Positions 52,831 through 61,152 of a stretch of 64,000 bases of DNA are shown here, piece by piece. The notes beneath the pieces were generated by a model that did no database searches, was not told the DNA's origin, and worked only from the letters and a program-made list of their open reading frames with translations. Source of the DNA: Massilia sp. 9I (lineage in GTDB: Bacteria; Pseudomonadota; Gammaproteobacteria; Burkholderiales; Burkholderiaceae_D); contig NZ_LR733275.1 of assembly GCF_902506415.1 (NCBI RefSeq), positions 4,249,856 through 4,313,855 on the forward strand. Reading direction: 5' to 3'. The first letter of the stretch is position 1. Each line of letters opens with the position of its first letter. The position numbers and the translations under genes are program-made.

Positions 52831-53829
52831 ATGAACCGAACCGCCCTGCGAATGACCGCCCTGTCCCTGGTGCTTGCCCTGGCAAGCCACGGCGCATGGG
52901 CGCAGGCGCCGATCGTCATCAAGTTCAGCCACGTGGTCGCGCCGGACACGCCCAAGGGGCGCGCCGCCGAACGCTTCAAGCAGCTGGCCGAACAGATGAC
53001 CGGGGGCCGGGTGAAGGTGGAAGTCTACCCGAACAGCCAGCTCTACAGGGACCGCGAGGAACTCGAAGCACTGCAGCTGGGCGCGGTGCAGATGCTGGCG
53101 CCCTCGCTGGCCAAGTTCTCGCCGCTGGGCGTGAAGGAATTCGAGGCCTTCGACCTGCCCTACATCTTCCCGTCCAAGCAGGCCCTGTATGCCGTGACCG
53201 AGGGCCGCCTCGGGCGCGGCCTGCTGCGCAAGCTCGAACCGAAGGGCATTACCGGCCTGGCCTACTGGGACAATGGTTTCAAGGTGATGTCGGCGAACAA
53301 GCCGCTCTTGACGCCGGCCGACTTCCGCGGCCTGCGCATGCGCATCCAGGCTTCCAAGGTGCTGGACGCGCAGATGCGCGCCCTCGGCGCCCAGCCGGTA
53401 GCGCTGGCCTTCTCGGAAACCGCGCCCGCCCTGCGCGATGGCGTGGTCGAAGGCACCGAGAACCCGCCCTCGAACATGTTCACCCAGCGCATGCACGAGT
53501 CGCAGAAGCACTTGACGGTGTCGAACCACGGCTATCTGGGTTACGCCGTGATCGTCAACAAGAAGTTCTGGGACGGCCTGCCGGGCGACATCCGCAAGAC
53601 CCTGGAGCGGGCGATGGAGCAAGCGACCGTCTATGAAAAGACCATCGCCCAACGCACCAACGACGCGGCGCTGGAATCGATCCGGCGCGCCGGCACCACC
53701 ACCATCCATACGCTTACGCCGCAGCAGCAGGCCGAGTGGCGGCGCGCGCTGCAGCCGGTGTACACGCAAATGGAAGAGCGCATCGGCAAGGACGTGGTGC
53801 AGGCGATCCGGCGCGAAGCGAATCCTTGA
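52831..53829 (+). CDS. dctP: TRAP transporter substrate-binding protein DctP
   Basis: DctP-family periplasmic binding protein of 332 aa with a signal peptide (RMTALSLVLALASHGAWAQ). IKFSHVVAPDTPKGRAAERFKQLAEQMTGGRV opens the mature part. GLRMRIQASKVLDAQMRALGAQPVALAFSE carries the Arg that clamps the ligand carboxylate, and VVEGTENPPSNMF follows. It binds C4-dicarboxylates or similar acids. No DctQ or DctM gene follows within the window, which is unusual; the next 380 bases hold a terminator and a possible RNA. Divergent from the histidine kinase gene. Confidence 0.93.
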   Translation: MNRTALRMTALSLVLALASHGAWAQAPIVIKFSHVVAPDTPKGRAAERFKQLAEQMTGGRVKVEVYPNSQLYRDREELEALQLGAVQMLAPSLAKFSPLGVKEFEAFDLPYIFPSKQALYAVTEGRLGRGLLRKLEPKGITGLAYWDNGFKVMSANKPLLTPADFRGLRMRIQASKVLDAQMRALGAQPVALAFSETAPALRDGVVEGTENPPSNMFTQRMHESQKHLTVSNHGYLGYAVIVNKKFWDGLPGDIRKTLERAMEQATVYEKTIAQRTNDAALESIRRAGTTTIHTLTPQQQAEWRRALQPVYTQMEERIGKDVVQAIRREANP

Positions 53830-53964
53830 AGCGTCTTTCATGACAGCCGCATGACAGGGGAAAGCGCAGCTGAAGCGAACGCTCATGCGATTTCTTCATA
53901 ACTAAAATAATTTTTGTAATGTGGTCAAAAAGATACGCTTGCGTAGGGAGCTTGCGTTATGATG

Positions 53965-54154
53965 GGGCCTTCTCGCACTCACATGGTGCGTACGCGAACA
54001 GAACACACACGGTTTTGGGGAGCATAGATAAAATCACGGTAATCCATACCGGAGACAAATCGAGGAGACACACGTTTTACAGAAGCCGTTAGCACTGCTA
54101 AACGGCCGGGGACGTGACCCGAATTGGAGCGCACCTGAGGGTGCGCTTTTTTTT
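53965..54154 (+). ncRNA. Candidate structured noncoding RNA or leader
   Basis: Roughly 190 bases with successive hairpins: CGCAC / GTGCG (53974-53978, 53986-53990), CGGTA / TACCG (54037-54041, 54047-54051), GCCGTTAGC / GCTAAACGGC (54085-54093, 54097-54106, one bulge) and the final terminator. It does not match 6S, tmRNA, 4.5S RNA or a riboswitch I can recognise. It could be an sRNA, or an attenuator leader for ogt. Confidence 0.35.
54128..54154 (+). terminator. Strong Rho-independent terminator before ogt
   Basis: Stem GCGCACC (54129-54135) / GGTGCGC (54140-54146) with loop TGAG and eight T residues. It lies 300 bases after dctP and 57 before ogt, so it ends the structured upstream transcript. 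Confidence 0.93.
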
Positions 54155-54210
54155 CGTCCGCGCCCCTGCCAGGACTGGCAGGGCGCCATCCCAGCGGTTA
54201 AGATGAAGGG

Positions 54211-54735
54211 ATGAAGAACGACCCGGCCAGCACCTTGTTCAACGCCATTGTCCCCGCGGCATTCGGCGCCATCGGCATCCGTACCCAGGACGAACGCGTG
54301 CGCGAGCTGGTGTATCTGCCGCCCTCGTTCGAGGAAAAGGCCGGCGACAACGAGGTCGCGATGCTCGCCGCGCAACAGGTCGCGCAGTACCTGCAAGACC
54401 CCGATTTCCGCTTCGAGCTGCCGCTGGTCGAGGCCGGCACCGATTTCCAGCGCCGCGTCTGGGGCGAGATCTCGGCCATCCCGCGCGGCAGCGTCAAGAC
54501 CTATGGCCAGCTGGCCAAGACGATCGCCTCCGCGCCGCGCGCGGTCGGCCAGGCCTGCGGCGCGAACTGGTTCCCATTGATCATTCCCTGCCACCGCGTG
54601 ACCGCCTCCGGCGGCCTGGGCGGCTTCTCGAACCAGGACGACGAAAACGGTTTCCACCTTTCGGTCAAGCGCTGGCTGCTGCGCCACGAAGGCGCCACCG
54701 CATCCCCATGGCAGCAGCAATCGATCTGGGACTGA
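54211..54735 (+). CDS. ogt: Methylated-DNA--[protein]-cysteine S-methyltransferase
   Basis: Ogt-type O6-alkylguanine transferase of 174 aa. The alkyl-acceptor Cys is in LIIPCHRVTASGGLGGF, preceded by the helix-turn-helix GSVKTYGQLAKTIASAPRAVGQACGANW. It removes alkyl groups from O6-guanine and O4-thymine by suicide transfer. It overlaps xerD by 28 bases and is probably translated from the same message. Confidence 0.95.
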   Translation: MKNDPASTLFNAIVPAAFGAIGIRTQDERVRELVYLPPSFEEKAGDNEVAMLAAQQVAQYLQDPDFRFELPLVEAGTDFQRRVWGEISAIPRGSVKTYGQLAKTIASAPRAVGQACGANWFPLIIPCHRVTASGGLGGFSNQDDENGFHLSVKRWLLRHEGATASPWQQQSIWD

Positions 54736-55613
54736 TCGACGAGTTCTGCGACACCCTCTGGCTGGAACAGGGGCTGGCCAAAAATTCGCTCGACGCCTAC
54801 CGCCGCGACCTGAAGCTGTTCGCCGGCTGGCTTGCCGCCAAGCGCCCCCAGCGCAGCTCGCTGCTGGGCGTCGAGCCGGAAGACATCGCCGCCTATTTCG
54901 CCGAGCGCCATGGCGACACCCGGCCCAGCACGGCCAACCGGCGCCTGTCGGTATTGAAACGCTTCTACCAGCTGGCGCTGCGCCGCAACCAGATTCCGCG
55001 CGATCCCTGCCTCAAAATGGCTTCGGCCAAGCAGCCGCTGCGCTTCGTGCATACGCTCACCGAAGCCCAGGTCGAGGCCTTGCTTGCGGCGCCGGACCTG
55101 TCCACGCCGCTGGGCCTGCGCGAACGCACCATGCTGGAGCTGATGTACGCAAGCGGGCTGCGGGTGTCGGAACTGGTCGCTTTGAAACTTGTCGAAGTGA
55201 GCCTGAACGACGGCGTGCTGCGCGTGACCGGCAAGGGCAGCAAGACGCGCCTGGTGCCTTTCGGCCAGGAAGCGCGCCTGTGGCTGGAGCGCTACCTGAA
55301 GGATGCGCGCGGCATCATTTTGAATGGGCAGGTCGACGATGCGCTGTTCGTCACCGGCCGCGGCGGCGCCATGACCCGGCAGATGTTCTGGATCCTGATC
55401 AAGAAGCATGCGAAGAAGGCCGGCATCCAGGGGCCGCTGTCGCCGCACACGCTGCGCCACGCCTTTGCCACCCATTTGCTGAACCACGGCGCCGACCTGC
55501 GCGTGGTACAACTGTTGCTGGGACATGCCGACATTTCGACCACACAGATCTATACGCATGTTGCGCGCGAGCGCCTCAAGCACCTGCACGCCCAGCACCA
55601 CCCGCGTGGTTAA
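54708..55613 (+). CDS. xerD: Site-specific tyrosine recombinase XerD
   Basis: XerD of 301 aa, resolving chromosome dimers at dif with XerC. The N-terminal SAM-like domain (IDEFCDTLWLEQGLAKNSLDAYRRDL) is followed by the catalytic domain: ASGLRVSEL (Arg), GKGSKTRLVP (Lys), HTLRHAFATHLLNHGADLR (His-x-x-Arg), LGHADISTTQIYTHV (His and the nucleophilic Tyr). It is a housekeeping recombinase, not a phage integrase. The ATG at 54708 lies inside ogt. Confidence 0.96.
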   Translation: MAAAIDLGLIDEFCDTLWLEQGLAKNSLDAYRRDLKLFAGWLAAKRPQRSSLLGVEPEDIAAYFAERHGDTRPSTANRRLSVLKRFYQLALRRNQIPRDPCLKMASAKQPLRFVHTLTEAQVEALLAAPDLSTPLGLRERTMLELMYASGLRVSELVALKLVEVSLNDGVLRVTGKGSKTRLVPFGQEARLWLERYLKDARGIILNGQVDDALFVTGRGGAMTRQMFWILIKKHAKKAGIQGPLSPHTLRHAFATHLLNHGADLRVVQLLLGHADISTTQIYTHVARERLKHLHAQHHPRG

Positions 55614-55694
55614 TGCAAGCCGCGGCGCAGCCAGTCGGTCATAATGGCCGTGTACTACCCGCAGCATCCCTCTCATCCACACAACGAGGTGAAC

Positions 55695-55871
55695 ATGGCA
55701 CGGACGAACTTCCAGTACGAAAAGCGGCAGCGCGAACTCGAAAAGAAACGCAAGGCGGAGGAAAAGGCCCGGCGCAAGCAGGAGGTCAAGCGCGAAGACC
55801 CGGAAGGTGGCGCTGCCGCCCCGGACGACAGCACGGCCCAGCCTGAAGAATCGGCTCCGCAGGACGCCTGA
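55695..55871 (+). CDS. Small charged conserved protein (58 aa)
   Basis: Protein of 58 aa starting MARTNFQYEKRQRELEKKRKAEEKARRKQ, a Lys/Arg/Glu-rich helix, then an acidic, Pro/Ala-rich tail (EDPEGGAAAPDDSTAQPEES). Similar short proteins (MARTNFQYEKRQ...) are widespread in proteobacteria and usually hypothetical. The ATG at 55695 is chosen because the upstream in-frame stretch from 55644 is not conserved-looking. Function unknown. Confidence 0.75.
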   Translation: MARTNFQYEKRQRELEKKRKAEEKARRKQEVKREDPEGGAAAPDDSTAQPEESAPQDA

Positions 55872-56147
55872 GCGCGCCCTGCGAAGCCAAGGAATTTTCG
55901 CGCTCAGGCTCCGTCCTGGAAACAGGGTGGAGCTCCTTGCGCATGCTGTCAATATAGCCAGCCGCCACACGCCCTTCCAGCCGGATGCGACAGGCGGTTG
56001 GCCGGCGGGTCTGGAATGCCGAAAAGCGCGACGAAATGCAGCTGGGGAGCGGCTTTGCGTGTCCGCAAAAGGCGCTTCGATGGAGGGAGAAGAATAGGGG
56101 GATTGTCATCGCTGTCATGACTCTTTCCGCATGAAAAGGATTCTTCC

Positions 56148-58361
56148 GTGAGCGACCACCAGGCCCGAGACCCGAGCGGCTGGCCCCCCGGCCTGCACGG
56201 GCTGGACTTGCCCGGCGCTTCCGGCCGCCACGACCCACAGCCGCAATCCGCGTTGCCTACCGCCGTGCCCGCCGCAACGCTCGAGGCGGTCGATGCCGAC
56301 GGCCCTGGCCGCCAGGCGCTCGACTGGCTGTACCGCTTCGTGACGGCGATCGAGCTGGCGCCTGCGGTGGCCGTGCACTCGGTTGACGCGGGTGGCGTGG
56401 TGCGCTTCTGGAACCACGCCTGTGCCCAGCTGTTCGGCATTCCCGCCAGCCACGCGCTGGGGCGTCCTTTCCGCGAGCTGGTCTCGCACCTCGACCGCCA
56501 GGGCGAGTTCGACACCACCATCGCCGGCATCTGGCGCGAAGGCAGCGCCCCGGCGCCGCGCGACTGGCAGGTCGAGACCGCGGCCGGCCGCCGCCTGTGG
56601 CTGCATTCGAACCACTTCCCCGTCAAGCGCGACGGCGCCACCCAGCAGGTGTTCTGCATGGAGGTGGACATCACCGCGCGCAAGCAGGTCGAGGCCAACC
56701 TGGTGCAGGCCGCGCGCGTGTTCGAGAACGCGCACGAAGCCATCATCGTGATGGACGCGGAATACCGGGTGCAGGCCGTCAACCAGGCCTTCACCAGCAT
56801 CACCGGCTACGCCGCCGCCGACATCATCGGTTCCACCCTGGCCGGCCTGCCCTGGGGCCAGGCGCCTGGCCAGGACGGCAACGGCTTCTACGAAAGCATC
56901 TGGTCGCAGCTCGATGGCCACGACCGCTGGCAGGGCGAGCTGCCCGCCGTGCGCAAGAACGGCCAGGCCTACACGGCCTGGGTTGCGCTCACCACCATCC
57001 GCGACCCGCACGGCGAAGCGAGCAGCTACATGGCCATGCTGTCCGATATCAGCGAGCGCAAGCGGGTGGAAGAGCAGGTGCGGCACCAGGCCGAGCACGA
57101 CACGCTCACCGGCCTGCCCAACCGCGCCCTGTTCCTCGACCGCATGCACCACGCGCTGGCCACCTGGCGCCGCCAGCGCGACAGCTTCGCCGTGCTGTTC
57201 CTCGACCTCGACCGCTTCAAGGCGATCAACGACAACAACGGCCACCAGACCGGAGATGCGGTGCTGCGCGAAGTTGCGGCGCGCCTGCGCGGCTGCGTGC
57301 GCCGGGTCGACACCATCAGCCGCCTCGGCGGCGACGAATTCGTGGTGCTGCTGGCTGACATCGGCGGCGCCGACCAGGCCGCGCACGTCGCCGCCGCGGT
57401 GATGCAGGCCGTGTCCCGCCCCATCGACGTGGCCGGGCAGGCGCTCGCGCTGACGGCCTCGATCGGCGTCGCCATCTGCCCCACCGACGGTCAGGACGTC
57501 GACACCCTGATGCACCACGCCGACGTGGCCATGTACCACGCCAAGGAAAACGGGCGCAGCAGCTTCCGCTTCTTCAGCCCCGAGATGAACGCGCGCGTGG
57601 TCGAGCGCGGCGAGCTGGAAAAGCGCCTGCGCCAGGCGCTCGAGCGCAATGAATTCCTGCTCGAATACCAGCCCGAACTCGACGTCGGCTCCGGCAAGGT
57701 GATCGGCATGGAGGCGCTGATCCGCTGGCGCCATCCGGAGCGCGGCCTGCTGCTGCCGCACGAATTCCTGCCGGTGGCCGAGGAATGCGGCCTGATCGTC
57801 CCGATCGGCGAATGGGTGCTGGTTGAGGCCTGCACCCGGGCGCGCAGCTGGCGCGATGCCGGGCACGCGGTGACGGTGGCGGTAAATCTGTCCGACATCC
57901 AGTTCCTGCACGGCAGCCTGCTGGAGACGGTCGACGCCGCGCTGGCGCAGTCGGGGCTGGCGCCGGCCTGGCTCGACCTGGAAATCACGGAAGGCGCCAT
58001 CATGCGCGGCGATCACGGCCTCGACGAAACCGTCGCCGCCCTGCGCAGGCGCGGCGTGCAGCTGACCATCGACCGCTTCGGCACGGGGCTCTCGAGCCTG
58101 TCGTCGCTGCGCCGCTTCCCCCTATCGAAGCTGAAGATCGACCGCAGCTTCGTCAGCGACATCGAGCACGATCCGGTTGACGCCGCCCTGATCCCGGCGA
58201 TCATCGCGGTGGCGCGCAGCCTGCGCCTGCGCGTGGTGGCCGAAGGTGTGGAGACCGAGGAACAACTGCGCTTCCTGCGCCAGCACGGCTGCGACGAGTA
58301 CCAGGGTTTTTATGCAGCGGGAGCGAGCAGCCCGCCGGACTTCAATCCGGCGGCGCGCTGA
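56148..58361 (+). CDS. PAS-PAS-GGDEF-EAL cyclic di-GMP protein with altered EAL site
   Basis: Protein of 737 aa. Two PAS domains (about 60-180 and 185-305) are followed by a GGDEF domain with SRLGGDEFVVLL (394-398) and an inhibitory RxxD site (RRVD five residues before). The EAL domain has MEALIRWRHPE (E522), VNLSDIQF and AEGVETEEQ. The usual DDFGTG is DRFGTG (D642, R643), and YSS is LSS, so phosphodiesterase activity may be reduced. The GGDEF half looks competent for diguanylate cyclase activity. No transmembrane helix is seen. The start is GTG at 56148, preceded by AAAAGGA. Confidence 0.93.
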   Translation: MSDHQARDPSGWPPGLHGLDLPGASGRHDPQPQSALPTAVPAATLEAVDADGPGRQALDWLYRFVTAIELAPAVAVHSVDAGGVVRFWNHACAQLFGIPASHALGRPFRELVSHLDRQGEFDTTIAGIWREGSAPAPRDWQVETAAGRRLWLHSNHFPVKRDGATQQVFCMEVDITARKQVEANLVQAARVFENAHEAIIVMDAEYRVQAVNQAFTSITGYAAADIIGSTLAGLPWGQAPGQDGNGFYESIWSQLDGHDRWQGELPAVRKNGQAYTAWVALTTIRDPHGEASSYMAMLSDISERKRVEEQVRHQAEHDTLTGLPNRALFLDRMHHALATWRRQRDSFAVLFLDLDRFKAINDNNGHQTGDAVLREVAARLRGCVRRVDTISRLGGDEFVVLLADIGGADQAAHVAAAVMQAVSRPIDVAGQALALTASIGVAICPTDGQDVDTLMHHADVAMYHAKENGRSSFRFFSPEMNARVVERGELEKRLRQALERNEFLLEYQPELDVGSGKVIGMEALIRWRHPERGLLLPHEFLPVAEECGLIVPIGEWVLVEACTRARSWRDAGHAVTVAVNLSDIQFLHGSLLETVDAALAQSGLAPAWLDLEITEGAIMRGDHGLDETVAALRRRGVQLTIDRFGTGLSSLSSLRRFPLSKLKIDRSFVSDIEHDPVDAALIPAIIAVARSLRLRVVAEGVETEEQLRFLRQHGCDEYQGFYAAGASSPPDFNPAAR

Positions 58362-58371
58362 GGGCGGATAT

Positions 58372-58782
58372 TTAAATGCGCGTGGCGACCGGCCACCCGG
58401 CCGCGACCCGCGCCGCGATGCGCCTGACCGCGCGCCGCACCAGCACCAGCTGCAGCAGGGGGATCCAGACCACCACCATGAATATCATGGGGTAGGGCAG
58501 GCTTGCTCCCAGTACCATGTCGGCCAGCACAAAGGCGAGCAGCGCCACCGCGATGCATCCGAGCGCGGCCAGCAGGTAGGCGCGGCTGGATCCGACCGCC
58601 CAGCTTGCCTTGCGCACGATGTCGGACTGCAGGCCCTGCGGCAGGCGGTCCATGTCCTCGCAGCGGTACATGGGCGCCACCGGGACGCCGGAAGGGTCGG
58701 TGTATCCGAAGGCGCTGGCGCGCGCTTCGTCAAGCAAGTCATCCGCAATGCGATCGAGCCGGGTCGTCGACACCACCTGCAC
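58372..58782 (-). CDS. Hypothetical membrane protein, two TM helices
   Basis: Protein of 136 aa that I do not recognise. Residues 1-65 are soluble (ADDLLDEARASAFGYTDPSGVPVAPMYRCEDMDRLPQGLQSDIVRKASWAVGSSRA). Two hydrophobic helices follow (AYLLAALGCIAVALLAFVLADMVLG and YPMIFMVVVWIPLLQLVLV), with a basic C-terminus. It converges with the GGDEF-EAL gene, whose stop lies 10 bases away. Coding is supported by typical third-position GC and by a good ribosome site (AGGAGGT) close to the ATG at 58782. Confidence 0.65.
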   Translation of the reverse strand: MQVVSTTRLDRIADDLLDEARASAFGYTDPSGVPVAPMYRCEDMDRLPQGLQSDIVRKASWAVGSSRAYLLAALGCIAVALLAFVLADMVLGASLPYPMIFMVVVWIPLLQLVLVRRAVRRIAARVAAGWPVATRI

Positions 58783-58853
58783 CTCCTTGTTCGAAGCGAC
58801 AGTCTAGCGTTTCACTTACTGGAGATGATGCGCGGAATGTAACAGCCGCGCCC

Positions 58854-59825
58854 TCAATCCAGCCGCTTGAACTGTCCCGGCTGCGGATACAAACGGATCC
58901 GCGCCAGCACTTGGCCGTGGTCGGAGGCTTCCGGCAGCCCGAGGTTCAGGTGGTCGTTAAGGTAGACCACGTCCACCACTTCGCCGATCGCATGCGGCAG
59001 CGCGGGATTGAATTCCTGCGACACCAGGATGTGGTCGATGGTCGAATGCCGGCTTTCGTGCACGATGGAGAAGCCGACATTGCGCAGATTATCCTGGTGG
59101 ATGTGCAGGCGCGCGGCGTCGAACATGCGCTCGGCCAGCGGTGCGCCTTCGCCCAGCACGATCTCGGTGGTGACGGAATCGGCGACGTCATTGAAGTCGC
59201 CCAGCACGATGCGCGGGCGCTGCTTGTCGCGCGCCATGTCGGTGAGCAGCACGCGCAGCGCGGTGGCTTCGGTGCCGCGCCGGATCAGGGAGCGCAGGCA
59301 GGCGAGGGCGTACAGGTTCGGGTCTTCGCCGGTATCGCTGGCGCGGTAGTCGGGACGGCGCGACTTCAGGTGCACCACCACGACGTCGATGGTGATGCCT
59401 GGCGCAAGTTCGACTTCGGCATGCAGCGGGGCTCGCGTAAAGCGGTCCGGGTCGCGGCTACCCGGCGGCATCGACACGCTGTCGGGGAACAGGGTCAGCG
59501 CATGGCCGGCACTGATGACCGGCAGGCGCGACACCAGGGCCACGCTGGGCGTCAGGCGCGGCGCGTCCGGGTCGGGGTCGAAGCCCAGGTGCACCGCTTC
59601 GCGGTAGCGCCGGGTGCGGGACAGTACCTCGCGCAAGGTGGCCTGCGAGAAGATTTCCTGGAAGCCGATCACATCGGCATTGAGCAGGTCGATCTGGTGC
59701 GCGGTCCAGTCCAGCTTGGCCTCGTATTCCTCGGGCGAGCACGGCTCCAGGTTTTCGTAGCAGCGCATGCCCGGCGGGGCCAGGTTGAAAGTGTTGAATG
59801 TGGCAAAGCGAATTTCTTCCTGCAT
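58854..59825 (-). CDS. Endonuclease/exonuclease/phosphatase family protein
   Basis: DNase-I-fold protein of 323 aa. RFATFNTFNLAPPG (Asn), NADVIGFQEIFS (Glu), VVHLKSRRPD, VLGDFNDVADS (Asp and Asn) and EASDHGQVLARI (Asp-His) reproduce the family active site. No signal peptide is seen. Substrate (nucleic acid, lipid or sugar phosphate) cannot be told. It is divergent from ybaK with only 41 bases between the start codons. A second family member lies at 61.8-62.7 kb. Confidence 0.88.
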   Translation of the reverse strand: MQEEIRFATFNTFNLAPPGMRCYENLEPCSPEEYEAKLDWTAHQIDLLNADVIGFQEIFSQATLREVLSRTRRYREAVHLGFDPDPDAPRLTPSVALVSRLPVISAGHALTLFPDSVSMPPGSRDPDRFTRAPLHAEVELAPGITIDVVVVHLKSRRPDYRASDTGEDPNLYALACLRSLIRRGTEATALRVLLTDMARDKQRPRIVLGDFNDVADSVTTEIVLGEGAPLAERMFDAARLHIHQDNLRNVGFSIVHESRHSTIDHILVSQEFNPALPHAIGEVVDVVYLNDHLNLGLPEASDHGQVLARIRLYPQPGQFKRLD

Positions 59826-59866
59826 AATAGAGAAACCCCTTTATGTTCGTCTTTAGCGTACCACGC

Positions 59867-60358
59867 ATGGCCAAGAAAGAGCACGTTTCTGAGACACCCG
59901 CGACCCAGTTCCTGCGCAAGCATGGCGTGGTTTTTACCGAGCACCCGTACGAGTACGAAGAACATGGCGGCACAGCCGTTTCTTCGCGTGAACTCGGTGT
60001 GCCTGAGCACAATGTGATCAAGACCCTGGTGATGCAGGACGAGGCGGCGCGGCCGCTGATCGTGCTAATGCACGGCGACTGCAAGGTCTCGACCAAGAAC
60101 CTGGCGCGCGCGATTCCCTGCAAGTCGGTCGAGCCTTGCCGCCCGGAGGTGGCGCAGCGCCATTCCGGCTACCTGGTCGGCGGCACCTCGCCCTTCGGCG
60201 TGCGCAAGGCGATGCCGGTCTACGTCGAGGAATCGATCCTGGGCCTGGAAAAGATCTACATCAACGGCGGCCGCCGGGGTTATCTGATTGGCATCGCCCC
60301 GGGCGTGCTGACCGATACCCTGGCTGCGCGCGCGGTGCAGTGCGCCCTGGCCGAGTGA
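59867..60358 (+). CDS. ybaK: Cys-tRNA(Pro)/Cys-tRNA(Cys) deacylase YbaK-like
   Basis: YbaK/EbsC family trans-editing deacylase of 163 aa, hydrolysing mis-charged Cys-tRNA(Pro). TPATQFLRKHGVVFTEHPYEY, the invariant Lys in NVIKTLVM, VGGTSPFGVRKAMPVYVE and KIYINGGRRGYLIGI are typical. The start is the ATG giving MAKKEHVSE; eight upstream in-frame residues are unlikely. It lies 69 bases before plsY. Confidence 0.93.
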   Translation: MAKKEHVSETPATQFLRKHGVVFTEHPYEYEEHGGTAVSSRELGVPEHNVIKTLVMQDEAARPLIVLMHGDCKVSTKNLARAIPCKSVEPCRPEVAQRHSGYLVGGTSPFGVRKAMPVYVEESILGLEKIYINGGRRGYLIGIAPGVLTDTLAARAVQCALAE

Positions 60359-60427
60359 CTTGCCACAGGGCACGGTCGATGTGTATAGTCCGAGCGCCTG
60401 ACGTATAAGAACAAATAGAGAGACCCG

Positions 60428-61048
60428 ATGAATACCCTGATTGCCACCATCGCCGCCTACCTGATCGGCTCGATTTCCTTCGCGGTCGTGATGAGCCGCG
60501 CCTTTGGCCTGTCCGACCCTCGCACCTACGGTTCCAAGAACCCGGGCGCCACCAACGTGCTGCGCAGCGGCAGCAAGAAAGCCGCCATCGCCACCCTGAT
60601 CGGCGACGCCGCCAAGGGCTGGCTGGCGGTCTGGCTGGCGGTCCACTACGGCCCGCAATTCGGGCTCGACGAGGGCGGCATCGCGCTGGTCGCGATCGCC
60701 GTGTTTCTGGGCCACCTGTGGCCGGTCTTCTTCAAATTCGTGGGCGGCAAGGGCGTGGCGACCGCGCTCGGCGTGCTGCTGGGGATTAACCCGTGGCTGG
60801 GACTGGCGACCCTGGCGACCTGGCTGATCGTGGCCTACGCCTTCCGCTATTCCTCGCTGGCGGCGCTGATCGCCTCGGTCTTCGCGCCTTTCTATTACGG
60901 CCTGCTGTTCGGCGCGGACGAGATCCTGTTCGCGGTGGCGGCGATGAGCGCGCTGCTCCTGTGGCGCCATAGCAGCAATATCGCGAACCTGATGGCGGGG
61001 AAAGAGTCGAAGATCGGCAGCAAGGCCGCCGCCGCGAAGAAGAAATAG
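60428..61048 (+). CDS. plsY: Glycerol-3-phosphate acyltransferase PlsY
   Basis: PlsY of 206 aa, a five-helix inner-membrane enzyme that acylates glycerol-3-phosphate from acyl-phosphate to make lysophosphatidate. Conserved motifs are [38 protein letters not shown] and [21 protein letters not shown], plus a C-terminal basic tail (KAAAAKKK). Together with the PlsC-type enzymes in this window it supplies phosphatidate. AGAGAG precedes the ATG. Confidence 0.96.
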   Translation: MNTLIATIAAYLIGSISFAVVMSRAFGLSDPRTYGSKNPGATNVLRSGSKKAAIATLIGDAAKGWLAVWLAVHYGPQFGLDEGGIALVAIAVFLGHLWPVFFKFVGGKGVATALGVLLGINPWLGLATLATWLIVAYAFRYSSLAALIASVFAPFYYGLLFGADEILFAVAAMSALLLWRHSSNIANLMAGKESKIGSKAAAAKKK

Positions 61049-61152
61049 CCACGGGGGTAGCATCCGAGAGCTTGCGCGCACCGTTTTGCGCATCGCGTTA
61101 CCATATCGCCACCTGGCACTCCCGTGCCGCAACGAACAGGAAAGGTGGCAGC

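Larger units (their letters stand above)
53830..54210. other. Intergenic region holding a candidate structured RNA
   Basis: About 380 bases between dctP and ogt with no open frame of note. The first 90 bases are AT-rich and include the direct repeat CTTGCGT (53938-53944 and 53951-53957). TATGAT at 53958-53963 is a possible -10, but no fitting -35 is seen. Several hairpins then run up to a strong terminator at 54128-54154. Confidence 0.5.

Noticed and set aside
53965-54154. 6S RNA, tmRNA or a known riboswitch before ogt
   Set aside because: None of the sequence blocks I know for these classes is present; kept only as an unassigned candidate RNA.
54708-55613. Tyrosine recombinase as a marker of an integrated element
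   Set aside because: Length and motifs fit housekeeping XerD, the gene overlaps ogt, and no attachment repeats or phage genes are near.
60065-61132. 355-codon antisense open frame opposite ybaK and plsY
   Set aside because: Shadow of two recognised genes; no conserved motif in its translation.
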